DNA of 64,000 bases, taken from Daucus carota subsp. sativus. Taxonomy: Eukaryota > Streptophyta > Magnoliopsida > Apiales > Apiaceae. The stretch lies in the NCBI RefSeq assembly GCF_001625215.2, contig NC_030386.2:39001296-39065295 (forward strand), given 5' to 3'. A program made the position numbers and the translations under genes. Every line of letters starts with the position of its first letter. The stretch's first letter is position 1. The notes under the pieces were generated by a model, which searched no databases, was not told the origin of the DNA, and saw only the letters and a program-made list of their open reading frames with translations. Shown here piece by piece: positions 20,701-29,340 of this stretch.

Positions 20701-23372
20701 AGTCTAGAAAAGTGTTTACATCCAGAGATGTCACTTTTGTGGAAGACAGCTTTCCTTTTAAACAATTGCCTCCTGTACACTCCACCTTGCCACTGTTCAA
20801 CACAGTTGACACCTATTCAGAAGAAAGTCCTCTATCGTGTCCTGTTTCTGAACCTCCTAATGACTCAGACAATATAGGAGCAACTCAAACACAGGCTTCT
20901 GCTGAGCAGTCACCTACTTCTGAGTCTTCACAGGTCTCTGAACCCACTCCTGCACCTGCTCCTAGACCTTGTCGAGTTAAAAAGCTTCCTGCTAAACTTC
21001 TTGACTATACTGGTCTTCCCTCTACTGTACACAAATCAGTTGCCACTGTTGACTCTCTTTATCCTTTATCTATTACTTATAATCATCTGGCACCATCTTA
21101 TCAGCATTTTATAGCTAACATTACTCATGAATCTGAACCACACACCTACAAGCAAGCCTGTCAGAGTAATGTATGGTGCCAAGCTATGACCACTGAACTT
21201 GCTGCTCTTGAAGCTAATCATACATGGGATTATGTTGCTTTACCTCCAGGTAAAAAGGAGGTTAGCTGCAAATGGTTGTACAAAATTAAGAGAAACCCTG
21301 ATGGTACAGTCGAGCGTTACAAAGCTCGACTTGTGGCCCGTGGCTTTACTCAAACAGAAGGGCTGGATTACTTTGAAACCTTTGCCCCTGTGGCAAAGAT
21401 GGCTACTGTGCGCACTGTGTTATCTTTAGCTGCTATACATGATTGGAATGTCACTCAAATGGACGTTACCAATGCGTTTCTTCACGGAGAACTACATGAG
21501 GAAGTCTATATGTCCATTCCTCCAGGTGCGGTTATTCCACCTCATCTACAGCATATCCCTAACCTTGTGTGCAAATTAGTCAAGTCATTATATGGTCTTA
21601 GGCAAGCACCTAGGGAATGGTTCTTGAAATTCTGCACTGTGCTTATTCAATATGGTTTTAAGCAGACTCACTCTGATCACAGTCTCTTTGTGCTTAATCA
21701 TAATCAGTCTATGGTTGCAGTACTTGTGTACGTAGATGACATACTTGTCACTGGCAATAACCTCAATCTGATATCAACTGTTAAAGCTCATTTGGCGAAA
21801 CATTTTCTCATCAAAGATCTTGGACCACTTCGTTACTTTTTAGGTATCGAAGCTGCTAGATCCTCTGCTGGAATTTTTCTCAACCAGAGAAAATATACCT
21901 TGGATATTATTAAAGATCTCAAACTTCTTGAGGCTAAACCATCTTTGATTCCTATGGAGCAACATCACACTTTGTTGTCTAACAAATCCTCTCCATTTAT
22001 TGACAACATTACCACCTACAGGAGACTTGTCGGTCGTTTGATTTATTTGACAATCACTCGACCTGATATTTCATATCCTGTACACATACTCTCTCAGTTC
22101 CTCTCTGCCCCTCGTGCTTGTCATCTGGATGCTGCATTCAAGGTTGTACGCTATCTTAAACATACCATAGGACAGGGTATTCTTCTCTCTGCCAATAGCA
22201 AAATGAACTTAACTGCTTTTGCTGATGCTGACTGGGGGGCTTGTCCGTTAACACGACAATCACTTACTGGATACTGTGTAACCTTGGGTCAGTCTCTCTT
22301 GTCTTGGAAAGCAAAGAAACAACCCACAGTCTCTCGATCTTCTGCTGAAGCAGAGTATCGGGCTATGGCTGATACATGCTGTGAGATACAATGGTTACTA
22401 AATTTGTTCAAAGAGCTTGGCTGCCCTAAGCTTACCCCTGTTACACTATATTGTGACAATAAATCAGCTCTCTACATAGCCTCTAACCCTGTGTTTCATG
22501 AGCGAACTAAGCATATCGATATAGATTGTCACATTGTCAGAGCCAAACTACAGGCTGGTGTTATTCGAACTGCACACATCTCTACTACCATGCAGCCAGC
22601 TGATCTATTCACCAAGTCTCTTGCTTCCACTACTCTAGCGTTCCTTCTGTCCAAGATTGGGGTTGCCAATATCTTTCAACCCTCACTCTTGAGGGGGGAT
22701 GTTAATATACAGGAGAATGACAGCGAAGCAGAGAAGAATATTCTGGAGAGAAAGTTAGTTACAAAGTAGTGGATGTCAACTTAATGACAGCTGTATATAG
22801 ACTATAGTCGTGTATAGAATTAGATATATAGCTTAGCTTTCAGTACTTCATTCATATCTTTCTGTAGACATTTTATTCTTGAGTATCAATACAAGAGTAC
22901 TTTCTCTCCTCCATTAGAGTAGAATACACAAACTATCACTAATCTGCGTGTTGGTTTTGGTTCAGGCAAGTAGAGTTGTGGTGCGATCATTGTGCATGGC
23001 GTGTTAGAGGACAACGATTCGATGATGGCATAGTGTAAGGCCTTTTCTTTTGTTCTGGTGTCATAGCATATGTGAATTTTTATATTTTTTTGAAATCTTG
23101 TTTTTAATACAGAGGTTAACTTGACTGATTGTGTTTTTTCTCAGATGCTGTGGTTTTTGCGGAAAAATTCTTGAGGATTATTCTACTGTCACGGATAATG
23201 CAAGAGGCCGGGTATGACCAATACTAGCGTTCTGCTATTCTGGTCTTATTTGCTCTAGTTTCTGTTAATTTTTTTATCGGCACAGATGAATATGAAATAT
23301 GTTTGTTTTCTGCAGAAGCGTGCACGACGCCGCAAGGCTTCGTCTTCTGCAGGCTCGTATGAGAAAGGATAG
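17753..23372 (+). CDS. Small TFIIB/BRF1-type zinc-ribbon protein gene with a transposon-filled first intron
   Basis: I propose four exons: 17753-17827, 22976-23034, 23145-23211 and 23316-23372, giving about 85 aa. Exon 1 encodes a Ser/Asn-rich start (MASSASSDSTRNSN). Exons 2-3 encode WCDHC...VCCGFCGKILED, with two CxxC knuckles 20-odd residues apart and a DDG before the second. This is the N-terminal zinc ribbon of TFIIB-family factors, most like BRF1 of RNA polymerase III. Exon 4 ends with a basic KRARRRK tail, perhaps a nuclear signal. The cyclin folds of a real BRF/TFIIB are absent. Exons 2-4 are well supported. The exon 1 junction is not: the best acceptor (after 22965) shifts frame, and frame is kept only by the AG ten bases later (22975). 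Intron 1 (5.1 kb) contains a hAT MITE and Copia-1. The gene may be functional, truncated or dying. Confidence 0.5.
17833..18011 (-). mobile_element. hAT-type MITE, copy 2, at the splice donor of the zinc-ribbon gene
   Basis: The ends are CAAGGGCGGATCGAGG and CTAGATCCGCTCCTG. Flanks TTCGTATG (17825-17832) and TTTGTAAG (18012-18019) match at 6 of 8 positions, consistent with an aged 8-bp hAT target duplication. The interior (GGGGCACTTCTATAATTTTG) is shared with copies 1 and 3. Both flanks contain a GT that could be a splice donor for exon 1 of the host gene. Confidence 0.75.
18043..18229 (+). repeat. Copia-1 5' LTR (truncated, 187 bp)
   Basis: Matches 22747-22938 throughout except for a 5-bp gap. 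It begins AGAGAAAGTTAG and ends ACAAACTATCA directly before the primer-binding site. The left part, corresponding to 22700-22746, is replaced by unrelated host sequence. Confidence 0.88.
18230..18241 (+). promoter_or_regulatory. Copia-1 primer-binding site
   Basis: TGGTATCAGAGC directly follows the LTR end. It is complementary to the 3' end of plant initiator tRNA-Met, the standard primer of copia reverse transcription. Confidence 0.92.
18330..22769 (+). CDS. Copia-1 gag-pol polyprotein (1,479 aa)
   Basis: A single uninterrupted ORF starts at the first ATG after the leader. Domains in order: retrotransposon gag (from ~20); CCHC zinc knuckle CDFCHTSGHNRDKC (~268); aspartic protease WIIDSGATDH (~396); GAG-pre-integrase LWHARLGHPS (~526); integrase core HVDVWGPY (~584), RSDNGGEF (~647) and AERKH (~682). 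These are followed by reverse transcriptase QMDVTNAFLHGE (~1044) and YVDDILVTG (~1134), then RNase H DADWGAC (~1299) and CDNKSA (~1374). The order protease-integrase-RT-RNase H defines Ty1/copia. All catalytic signatures are intact. The frame runs through the polypurine tract and about 70 bp into the 3' LTR before stopping. Confidence 0.95.
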   Translation: MASYASAATGSALASIIDCNHPYFLNSSDHPGMILVTVTLNDNNYTQWRRSMRIALSSKLKLGFIDGTATQPPANSNMLIYWNRCNDIVISWILNTVSPDIRQSIMYMDSAADMWKDLATRFSHTNVPQLFNLRKEISHLTQGTMSVSAYFTKFRSLYDELDTLCEMPKCTCNKCTCEINTKLIRFIKSIMLSQFLMGLNEQFTATRGHILMITPPPSLSEAYGILLQEEQQRDRSSVLPPENVALAVKQFDSNRKTAKKSDSASLYCDFCHTSGHNRDKCFCIHGYPDWHKLFGKPKPKPKNQQNKGSAQANNVTNVPASTQQDTGSTAETTKASGFSDSQCQQIMQMIQAGFREFTPSTSSTNWNNTANTVMAGITLPFVAFTHKQQSSKSMIWIIDSGATDHITPHVHLLTNPQQIQSSLHLPNGNTAPVTCVGSLHLTNGLVLENVLGVPTFAYSLLSITKLVASNSCSILFDNGTCYLQDPSMKIVKEIGKQNGGLYLLNAALLPSFCNSTTASKSSALSLWHARLGHPSISSMKFLPSEVVSSNTKLDDCEVCHLAKQTRVVFPDSQTRYDKLFDLVHVDVWGPYKYKTHGHCAYFLTVVEAKSRATWTYLFADKSQVSTILLAFFNYVHTQFDVTVKVLRSDNGGEFINHKLATILQNLGIIHQTTTPYTPQQNGVAERKHRTLLNTARALRTQANLPISFWGDCLLTATYLLNRTPLALLNGVSPYEILFHKPPSYSHLRIFGTLCFATNLSPHRDKFSDRAIKCLFLGYPFGKKAYLVMDLESRKVFTSRDVTFVEDSFPFKQLPPVHSTLPLFNTVDTYSEESPLSCPVSEPPNDSDNIGATQTQASAEQSPTSESSQVSEPTPAPAPRPCRVKKLPAKLLDYTGLPSTVHKSVATVDSLYPLSITYNHLAPSYQHFIANITHESEPHTYKQACQSNVWCQAMTTELAALEANHTWDYVALPPGKKEVSCKWLYKIKRNPDGTVERYKARLVARGFTQTEGLDYFETFAPVAKMATVRTVLSLAAIHDWNVTQMDVTNAFLHGELHEEVYMSIPPGAVIPPHLQHIPNLVCKLVKSLYGLRQAPREWFLKFCTVLIQYGFKQTHSDHSLFVLNHNQSMVAVLVYVDDILVTGNNLNLISTVKAHLAKHFLIKDLGPLRYFLGIEAARSSAGIFLNQRKYTLDIIKDLKLLEAKPSLIPMEQHHTLLSNKSSPFIDNITTYRRLVGRLIYLTITRPDISYPVHILSQFLSAPRACHLDAAFKVVRYLKHTIGQGILLSANSKMNLTAFADADWGACPLTRQSLTGYCVTLGQSLLSWKAKKQPTVSRSSAEAEYRAMADTCCEIQWLLNLFKELGCPKLTPVTLYCDNKSALYIASNPVFHERTKHIDIDCHIVRAKLQAGVIRTAHISTTMQPADLFTKSLASTTLAFLLSKIGVANIFQPSLLRGDVNIQENDSEAEKNILERKLVTK
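22691..22699 (+). promoter_or_regulatory. Copia-1 polypurine tract
   Basis: GAGGGGGGA immediately precedes the TG of the 3' LTR and would prime plus-strand DNA synthesis. Confidence 0.85.
22700..22938 (+). repeat. Copia-1 3' LTR (239 bp, complete)
   Basis: Begins TGTTAATATACAGG after the polypurine tract and ends CAAACTATCA. It carries the 47-bp left end and a 5-bp segment that the 5' copy lacks. Only 27 bp separate it from the next host acceptor-like CAG at 22965. Confidence 0.88.
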
Positions 23373-23759
23373 TCGTCGATGAAGAGAGATCTTGTCATGC
23401 TGATTAAAGTCCGATGGAATTGGTTACTGCAACAATAACGCTCTCTACCGTTGTTATATTAGGCTAGTTATGTTACTTATTTATATTCTGTAGCTGATCT
23501 AACACTGCAATCATGTGAAATATATTGTATATAATCATATCAAGGCACCATAAGCGCGCTTAAATTCAAACATAACCGTATATGCAAATCCGATTAACAA
23601 GAAGATCGTCCAATTATATCTCCTTTTCCAGTGGAGCAATGTTTTTAACAGTAATTGGTTACTCATATGCTGCTAATCCTTTCTTCGGGAATCTTAAGGT
23701 TTTAGAGGTCGGTAACTTCATAATGCAGGCTAACACAAAGATGAAACCCGATATATATA
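23373..23759. other. 3' flank of the zinc-ribbon gene
   Basis: This 387-bp stretch presumably includes its 3' UTR. A short open frame near 23582 continues into the adjacent LTR and is not supported as a gene. The last five bases (23755-23759, ATATA) are the target duplication of Copia-2. Confidence 0.4.
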
Positions 23760-24055
23760 TGAAAACATTTGAAACTATTCTGTTCAAACCAGTTCTCCAT
23801 TTTCATTCATCTTAAAAACTGATTACAATATGAGAATTCATTCTCTACATAAAGGAAGTCTACAGAATGCATCCAAACCATTGGACAGGACCACTATCCT
23901 ACTGACATAAACATGCAGACAAAAACTATAACTAATACTGCTAGACCAGACAATTAACCATAACGGACTCTGGCCCTTTCTGGACTCATGCATGCTACTG
24001 AATTTCTTCTGGACAGATGGTCCTTTGACTTCCATAAAGACCTTTGGCTTCATTA
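23760..24055 (-). repeat. Copia-2 3' LTR (296 bp)
   Basis: On the plus strand it runs TGAAAACATTTG...GGCTTCATTA. Both LTR copies share the final TTA, so in sense orientation the LTR starts TAATGAAG rather than TG. The 71-aa frame inside it is repeated in the other LTR and is not a gene. Confidence 0.92.
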
Positions 24056-27000
24056 CTCCCCCTCAAGCTGAGAGTTTGGAACATTAACTCCCAGCTTGTT
24101 CAATAAAATCTGGTGTTGTCCTACAGTTAGGATTTTGGTAAACACATCTGCCAGCTGTTCTGTAGTTGGAACATAAGTGGGATTAATATTGCCTTCAACA
24201 GCTTGTTCCCTGATAAAGTGGCAATCAATTTCCACATGCTTGGTTTTTTCATGATGAACTGGATTTGCTGCAATAGCCAATGCAGATTTGTTATCACAGA
24301 AAATAGTTGTTGAACCAAGATGAGTAAGTCCCAAATCTTTAAGCAGTTGTTTCACCCAAAGAACCTCACAAACAGTCATTGCTAGAGACCTGTATTCTGC
24401 TTCAGCTGTGGACCTTGCCACTACAGATTGTTTCTTTGATTTCCATGCAATAGGAGATTTACCAAGCACAATGCAATAACCTGTAGTAGATCTCCTTGTA
24501 TTTGGGCATCCAGCCCAATCACTGTCACAATAGGCTTGTAATTCTGCAGCTGAGCTAGAAGCTAGTAAGATGCCTTGATCTTTGGATCCTGATAGATATC
24601 TGAGAACTCTTTTAGCAGCTTGGAAATGAGCAGAAGTAGGACTGTGCATGAATTGGCTTAATACATGAACAGTAAAAGCAATATCTGGCCTTGTAATAGT
24701 CAGGTAAATTAATTTTCCAACCAATTTCTGATATTCCTCAGGATGAGAAAGTGGCTCACCTGCAGTTGAAATCAGCTTCACATGAGTATCCATAGGTAAT
24801 TTCAGAGGCTTGCACTGTGTCATCTTGTACTCATCCAGAATATCACAGATATATTTCTTTTGTGATAGAAATATTCCTTGATCATTCCTATCCACCTCTA
24901 TTCCAAGAAAATACCTTAACTCACCTAGATCCTTCATCTTAAACTGTGAGTTTAGGAATTGTTTTGTTTCATCAATAGCAGGCATGCAGTTTCCAGTAAT
25001 CAAAAGGTCATCAACATAAGCCAATACTGCTGTGAAGTTGCTGCCTTCTTGTTTAGTGAACAATGTGGAATCAGCTTTGGACTGCTTGAATCCATCTGAC
25101 TTCAGAGCCAAGCTTAACTTTTCAAACCACAATCTTGGTGACTGCCTAAGGCCATATAAGGTTTTGAGGAGCCTGAGTACCTTATTCTGAAACCTTGACA
25201 AATCTTGATGCTCCCCCTGAAATTCAGTGTTAAATCTGAAACCAACTCCTTTATAGCCTGGTGGGAATTTCATGTACACCACATCTTCCAATTTTCCATG
25301 TAAAAAAGCATTTTTTACATCCATCTGGTGAGTATACCACCCCTTAATAGCTGCAACAGCTAATAAGGACCTCACTGTGGTTAATTTGGCTACAGGGGCA
25401 AATGTTTGATCAAAGTCAACACCATACTTCTGCCTATTTCCCAAAATTACCAGTCTGGACTTATACCTTGTACTCTCTCTCTGGGGATCATATTTGGTAG
25501 TATACAGCCATTTACAGCCTATGGCTGTCTTTCCTGCTGGCAAATCAGTGACCTCCCATGTATTGTTACTTTCTAAAGCATCAAGTTCTTCATTCATAGC
25601 TTGGAGCCAGTGACTGTGCCTAGCTGCTTCCTTAAAATGTTTAGGGTCTGGAATCTTTCCCACTGTATTCATAAAGCATGAGAACTGAGAACTAACTTGA
25701 GCCTCAGTCACCTTTGTCACACAATTAGCACTAACATGATAATCATTATGCCATGTTGGTGCCCTGTGCTCTCTGCTAGATCTTCTTACATTGGAATCCA
25801 CAGCAGTTGTATTTTCCTCTTGAGTCCCTGACTCACTTTGGTCTATTGTTGTTGTGTTCTCTGGACCCAAATCAACCCATGTATCTTGAGTAACACCTGT
25901 TTCTTCCCTATTTTTATCTGCAGAATCTTGAACAATGTGATAGGGAAATATTGCTTCATAGAACTTGACATCTCTGGATACAAAAGTAACTCCAGTAAGC
26001 AAGTTATGCAATCTATATCCTTTCTGTGATGGGGAGTACCCTATAAATACACATGGTACTCCTCTTGGTTGGAATTTGTCCTTGGTTCTACTTGGATTGT
26101 ATGCAAATGCTAAGCAACCAAATACTTTCAGGTGCCAATATTCTGGTTGCTTTTTGTGAAGGAGCTCATATGGAGTTTTTCCTTTAAGCACAACACTAGG
26201 TAGTCTATTGGTGATATGTGTTGCTGCAAGTACACAATCACCCCAGAATTGTAGTGGCAGACCTGCTTGGAACCTTAAGGCTCTTCCCATTTCAAGTATG
26301 TTCCTATGCTTCCTTTCTGCTCTTCCATTCTGTTGGGGCCTATCAACACAAGATGTTTGGTGAATGATTCCCAATCTTTCAAAAAAGGCTCTACAATAGT
26401 GATCATCAAACTCTAGTGCATTGTCTGACCTTATGATTTGGACATATTTCCCAAACTGCCTTTTGGCCATCCTTACAAAGCTTTTAATTGCACTTAGGGC
26501 ATCAGACTTCAATTTTAATAAATGAATCCATGTCACCCTTGAGAAATCATCTACAAATGTGAGGAAGTACCTGTATTTTCCTCTATAATTCACCTTATAA
26601 GGTCCCCATGTATCAATGTGCACCAGACTAAACAGATCTGCAGCTCTTGATTCACTCTTCTCAAATGGCTGTTTAGTCAGTTTTGCAAGAGGGCAGGCAA
26701 GGCACACATCTTGACTCTCCTTTTCAACACCAATCTTCTTAATCAAGTTGAGCCTTTTTAAAGGTGTGTGTCCTAGTCTCTGGTGCCAGAGAGTATTCTT
26801 GCTGATTTTAGGCACATCTTTGATGACAGTTGGCAGATTCTCACAGATATTTGCTGACATAGCAACCTTTGCAGTCTTATTGTTGCCATAATTCTTTGAT
26901 GCACTTAGAACTTGTTGTTTTACCTCAGTTAAAATTCTCTCAACAGGTTCATTTATCAAATAATACAGACCATTTTCTCCTTTTCCAACACCCCTTACTT

Positions 27001-28441
27001 CATTTGACACATTACTCTGTATAATGCAATAGTTATTATGAAAAACAACATTGCAATCTTCATCATGACAGAGTTTGTTTACTGATAACAGATTATGTTT
27101 GAATGCAGGAATGTACAGAACATTTTTAAGGTTCATGTTGTTTTTCAAGTGCACTTCACCACTGTGTGTGATCTGTGATGTTTCTCCAGTAGGCAAATTA
27201 ATCTTTGTATCATTTAGACAAGCAGTTGTATTTTTCAGACTACCATTCATGCCAGTCATATGATCTGAAGCCCCAGAGTCTATAATCCATTCATTACTCT
27301 TAATGGAATCAGCAAAGTGACATGAAACCATACCTGCATAGTTGCAATCTATCTCATCATCAGTATCTCCTCCTTTAGAGGTTGTAGGAAGCATCCTTAG
27401 TAGTTGCTCTAGTTGTTGTGGAGTTATTGTTCCTGTGCTGCTTGCAACAGACCTTGCATCACCATGTAATTGACCCTGAGCATTTGCAGCAACTCTTGCA
27501 CCACCATTTGTCCTTCCCTTGTTCCACCTAGGCTGGTTGTTGCTGCCATTTCCTCTTCCTTTTCCTTTGAATAAGGGCTGAGTCTGAGGTTTTGCTTTAG
27601 CATGCCAGCTTGGATATCCTACTACTGTCCAGCATTTATCAGAGGTATGTCCTCCTTTTCCACATGCTCCACACTGCACTATTGGGGAAGTCTGTTGCAC
27701 ATTTGCTGAAAGACCAGTAGTTCCTTTACTAAACATTGCCAAACCTTCAGTTTCTTCTTTAACTTGGCCCAGCACTTCTCTTTGTGCCTCTTCCTGTTCC
27801 AAGTAACTACAAGCTATTTCAACAGATGGGAGTGTAGTCATCATTAGAATCTGACTTCTCTGAGCTCCATATATTTCATCAAGGCCATTCAAGAACTGAA
27901 ATAATTTTTGCTCTTCTCTTTGTTGATGAAGGGCTGATATTAGATTTGTTATATCAGCAGTCACAGAACTGATTTCTGGAAGAGCTGTGAGTGATTCCAA
28001 CTCTTCCCATAAAGCCCTCATCTGAGTGTAATACTCACTGACATGCTTTCCTTGTTGCTTGGTTTCATACAGCTCTTTATTGAGCTTGTATTTTCTGGAT
28101 CCATTGGTGAGAGCAAATCTCTGTTCCAGATGTTTCCAGATTTGGTGTGCACTGTTGACAAACATTATGGATTTTTTGATAGATTCAGACACAGAACCTA
28201 AAATCCATGAGATGATCATATTGTTACAAGTATCCCATGCCTCTCCCTTGACAGCATCTGCTACATCTTTGGTGAGAGTTCCATTAACAAACCCTAACTT
28301 TCTTTTAGAAGATAGAGCTATCTCCATAGATCTTTTCCAAGATCTATAGTTACTTGATCCTTGGAGCTTATCTATAGCCATGAAATTGTTTCCATCAGAA
28401 GGATGGAGATACAAAGGGCTTGAGACATCTATTGTTGTCAT
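24053..28441 (-). CDS. Copia-2 gag-pol polyprotein (1,462 aa)
   Basis: One uninterrupted ORF from ATG at 28441. Domains: gag with LQGSSNYRSWKRSMEIAL near the N-terminus; CCHC knuckle CGACGKGGHTSDKC (~255); protease WIIDSGASDHM (~384); LWHQRLGH (~547); integrase HIDTWGPY (~610), RSDNALEF (~672) and AERKH (~710). Then come RT QMDVKNAFLHG (~1040) and YVDDLLITGN (~1144), and RNase H DSDWAGC (~1309) and CDNKSA (~1382). Every catalytic signature is intact, so the element could be autonomous. The stop codon TAA is formed by the first three bases of the 3' LTR, and the polypurine tract itself encodes the last residues (LEGE). Confidence 0.95.
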   Translation of the reverse strand: MTTIDVSSPLYLHPSDGNNFMAIDKLQGSSNYRSWKRSMEIALSSKRKLGFVNGTLTKDVADAVKGEAWDTCNNMIISWILGSVSESIKKSIMFVNSAHQIWKHLEQRFALTNGSRKYKLNKELYETKQQGKHVSEYYTQMRALWEELESLTALPEISSVTADITNLISALHQQREEQKLFQFLNGLDEIYGAQRSQILMMTTLPSVEIACSYLEQEEAQREVLGQVKEETEGLAMFSKGTTGLSANVQQTSPIVQCGACGKGGHTSDKCWTVVGYPSWHAKAKPQTQPLFKGKGRGNGSNNQPRWNKGRTNGGARVAANAQGQLHGDARSVASSTGTITPQQLEQLLRMLPTTSKGGDTDDEIDCNYAGMVSCHFADSIKSNEWIIDSGASDHMTGMNGSLKNTTACLNDTKINLPTGETSQITHSGEVHLKNNMNLKNVLYIPAFKHNLLSVNKLCHDEDCNVVFHNNYCIIQSNVSNEVRGVGKGENGLYYLINEPVERILTEVKQQVLSASKNYGNNKTAKVAMSANICENLPTVIKDVPKISKNTLWHQRLGHTPLKRLNLIKKIGVEKESQDVCLACPLAKLTKQPFEKSESRAADLFSLVHIDTWGPYKVNYRGKYRYFLTFVDDFSRVTWIHLLKLKSDALSAIKSFVRMAKRQFGKYVQIIRSDNALEFDDHYCRAFFERLGIIHQTSCVDRPQQNGRAERKHRNILEMGRALRFQAGLPLQFWGDCVLAATHITNRLPSVVLKGKTPYELLHKKQPEYWHLKVFGCLAFAYNPSRTKDKFQPRGVPCVFIGYSPSQKGYRLHNLLTGVTFVSRDVKFYEAIFPYHIVQDSADKNREETGVTQDTWVDLGPENTTTIDQSESGTQEENTTAVDSNVRRSSREHRAPTWHNDYHVSANCVTKVTEAQVSSQFSCFMNTVGKIPDPKHFKEAARHSHWLQAMNEELDALESNNTWEVTDLPAGKTAIGCKWLYTTKYDPQRESTRYKSRLVILGNRQKYGVDFDQTFAPVAKLTTVRSLLAVAAIKGWYTHQMDVKNAFLHGKLEDVVYMKFPPGYKGVGFRFNTEFQGEHQDLSRFQNKVLRLLKTLYGLRQSPRLWFEKLSLALKSDGFKQSKADSTLFTKQEGSNFTAVLAYVDDLLITGNCMPAIDETKQFLNSQFKMKDLGELRYFLGIEVDRNDQGIFLSQKKYICDILDEYKMTQCKPLKLPMDTHVKLISTAGEPLSHPEEYQKLVGKLIYLTITRPDIAFTVHVLSQFMHSPTSAHFQAAKRVLRYLSGSKDQGILLASSSAAELQAYCDSDWAGCPNTRRSTTGYCIVLGKSPIAWKSKKQSVVARSTAEAEYRSLAMTVCEVLWVKQLLKDLGLTHLGSTTIFCDNKSALAIAANPVHHEKTKHVEIDCHFIREQAVEGNINPTYVPTTEQLADVFTKILTVGQHQILLNKLGVNVPNSQLEGE
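24056..24066 (-). promoter_or_regulatory. Copia-2 polypurine tract
   Basis: On the minus strand CTTGAGGGGGAG directly precedes the 3' LTR, as in other copia elements. It is also coding sequence for the pol C-terminus. Confidence 0.8.
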
Positions 28442-28526
28442 CTTTTCCCTCTGTAATACTGAGCTAAGCTGATAATGATACTAACAAGCTATTCTAGTAA
28501 GTGTTTGTGTGTTTATGGAGAACCTC

Positions 28527-28538
28527 GCTCTGATACCA
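28527..28538 (-). promoter_or_regulatory. Copia-2 primer-binding site
   Basis: GCTCTGATACCA on the plus strand, i.e. TGGTATCAGAGC on the coding strand, abuts the 5' LTR. It is complementary to initiator tRNA-Met. Confidence 0.92.
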
Positions 28539-28834
28539 TGAAAACATTTGAAACTATTCTGTTCAAACCAGTTCTCCATTTTCATTCATCTTAAAAACTG
28601 ATTACAATATGAGAATTCATTCTCTACACAAAGGAAGTCTACAGAATGCATCCAAACCATTGGACAGGACCACTATCCTACTGACATAAACATGCAGACA
28701 AAAACTATAACTAATACTGCTAGACCAGACAATTAACCATAACGGACTCTGGCCCTTTCTGGACTCATGCATGCTACTGAATTTCTTCTGGACAGATGGT
28801 CCTTTGACTTCCATAAAGACCTTTGGCTTCATTA
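28539..28834 (-). repeat. Copia-2 5' LTR (296 bp)
   Basis: Identical to 23760-24055 except at one base. It is flanked on the right by the ATATA target duplication. Confidence 0.92.
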
Positions 28835-28839
28835 ATATA

Positions 28840-29340
28840 TGATCTTTCTGGATAATCATCAACATTTTGAAGCAACAGGGGTTAATGGCTCAAGACTTGT
28901 TAAAGCTGGCAAAACAGACCGACGATTAAAAATTAATCAAGAAAAAACATGAACACTGCGCTCTCATTCGCCGTCCTTTAGATTCAATCACTAGACACAA
29001 GCTGTGCTGAAGCTGGGAATTAAGCATTAATCTGGTTTATCATGCCTCATTAACAGATCACAAAACTAAAATTTCTATTCATCTTTAAAACATCGACATA
29101 ATTACATTAATCAAATTAACCCCAGTATCTAACTTTCTTCTACTTGGATGCCAGAACAAGCCAAGACTTTTAAACATCGACATAATTTACAAGAAACAAT
29201 AAAAAACGAGTTAATAGGCTAAAACATCATTAAACTGACCCCTAGTTGCAGTTGGATAACTTAACTCAAAAAATTTGCAGCCAACTCATGAAACTGATAA
29301 AGATTTGCATTCAACTCTACTCACAAGCAAAGGCTTTTAG
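28840..29340. other. Intergenic spacer right of Copia-2
   Basis: About 500 bp of AT-rich host DNA between the target duplication of Copia-2 and the stop of the kinase-like gene. A 13-16-bp phrase (AACATCGACATAATT) occurs twice, near 29089 and 29174. No gene is seen. Confidence 0.4.

Larger units (their letters stand above)
18043..22938 (+). mobile_element. Copia-1: Ty1/copia LTR retrotransposon with 5'-truncated LTR
   Basis: The order is 5' LTR remnant (18043-18229), tRNA-Met primer-binding site (18230-18241), gag-pol ORF (18330-22769), polypurine tract (22691-22699) and complete 3' LTR (22700-22938). The 3' LTR has canonical TG...CA ends. The 5' LTR lacks the equivalent of the first 47 bp, and no target duplication was found. 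The remaining LTR sequences look identical except for a 5-bp indel near the 3' end (AGAAT present only in the 3' copy). Short LTRs and ~5 kb size fit the Ale/Retrofit type, tentatively. It lies in intron 1 of the zinc-ribbon gene, same strand. Confidence 0.9.
23760..28834 (-). mobile_element. Copia-2: apparently intact Ty1/copia LTR retrotransposon
   Basis: 5,075 bp, antisense to Copia-1. It has two 296-bp LTRs (28539-28834 is the 5' LTR in sense, 23760-24055 the 3' LTR). Direct comparison shows one difference: T versus C within CTCTACA(T/C)AAAGG. The 5-bp target duplication ATATA flanks it at 23755-23759 and 28835-28839. The primer-binding site, polypurine tract and gag-pol ORF are all present. 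Near-identical LTRs indicate a very recent insertion. It is a different family from Copia-1, since LTRs and proteins differ throughout. Size and short LTRs suggest an Ale/Retrofit-like lineage, tentatively. Confidence 0.95.

Noticed and set aside
23838-24053. 71-aa open frame that recurs at 28617-28865 with the same sequence
   Set aside because: Both copies are simply inside the two near-identical LTRs of Copia-2; there is no independent gene evidence.
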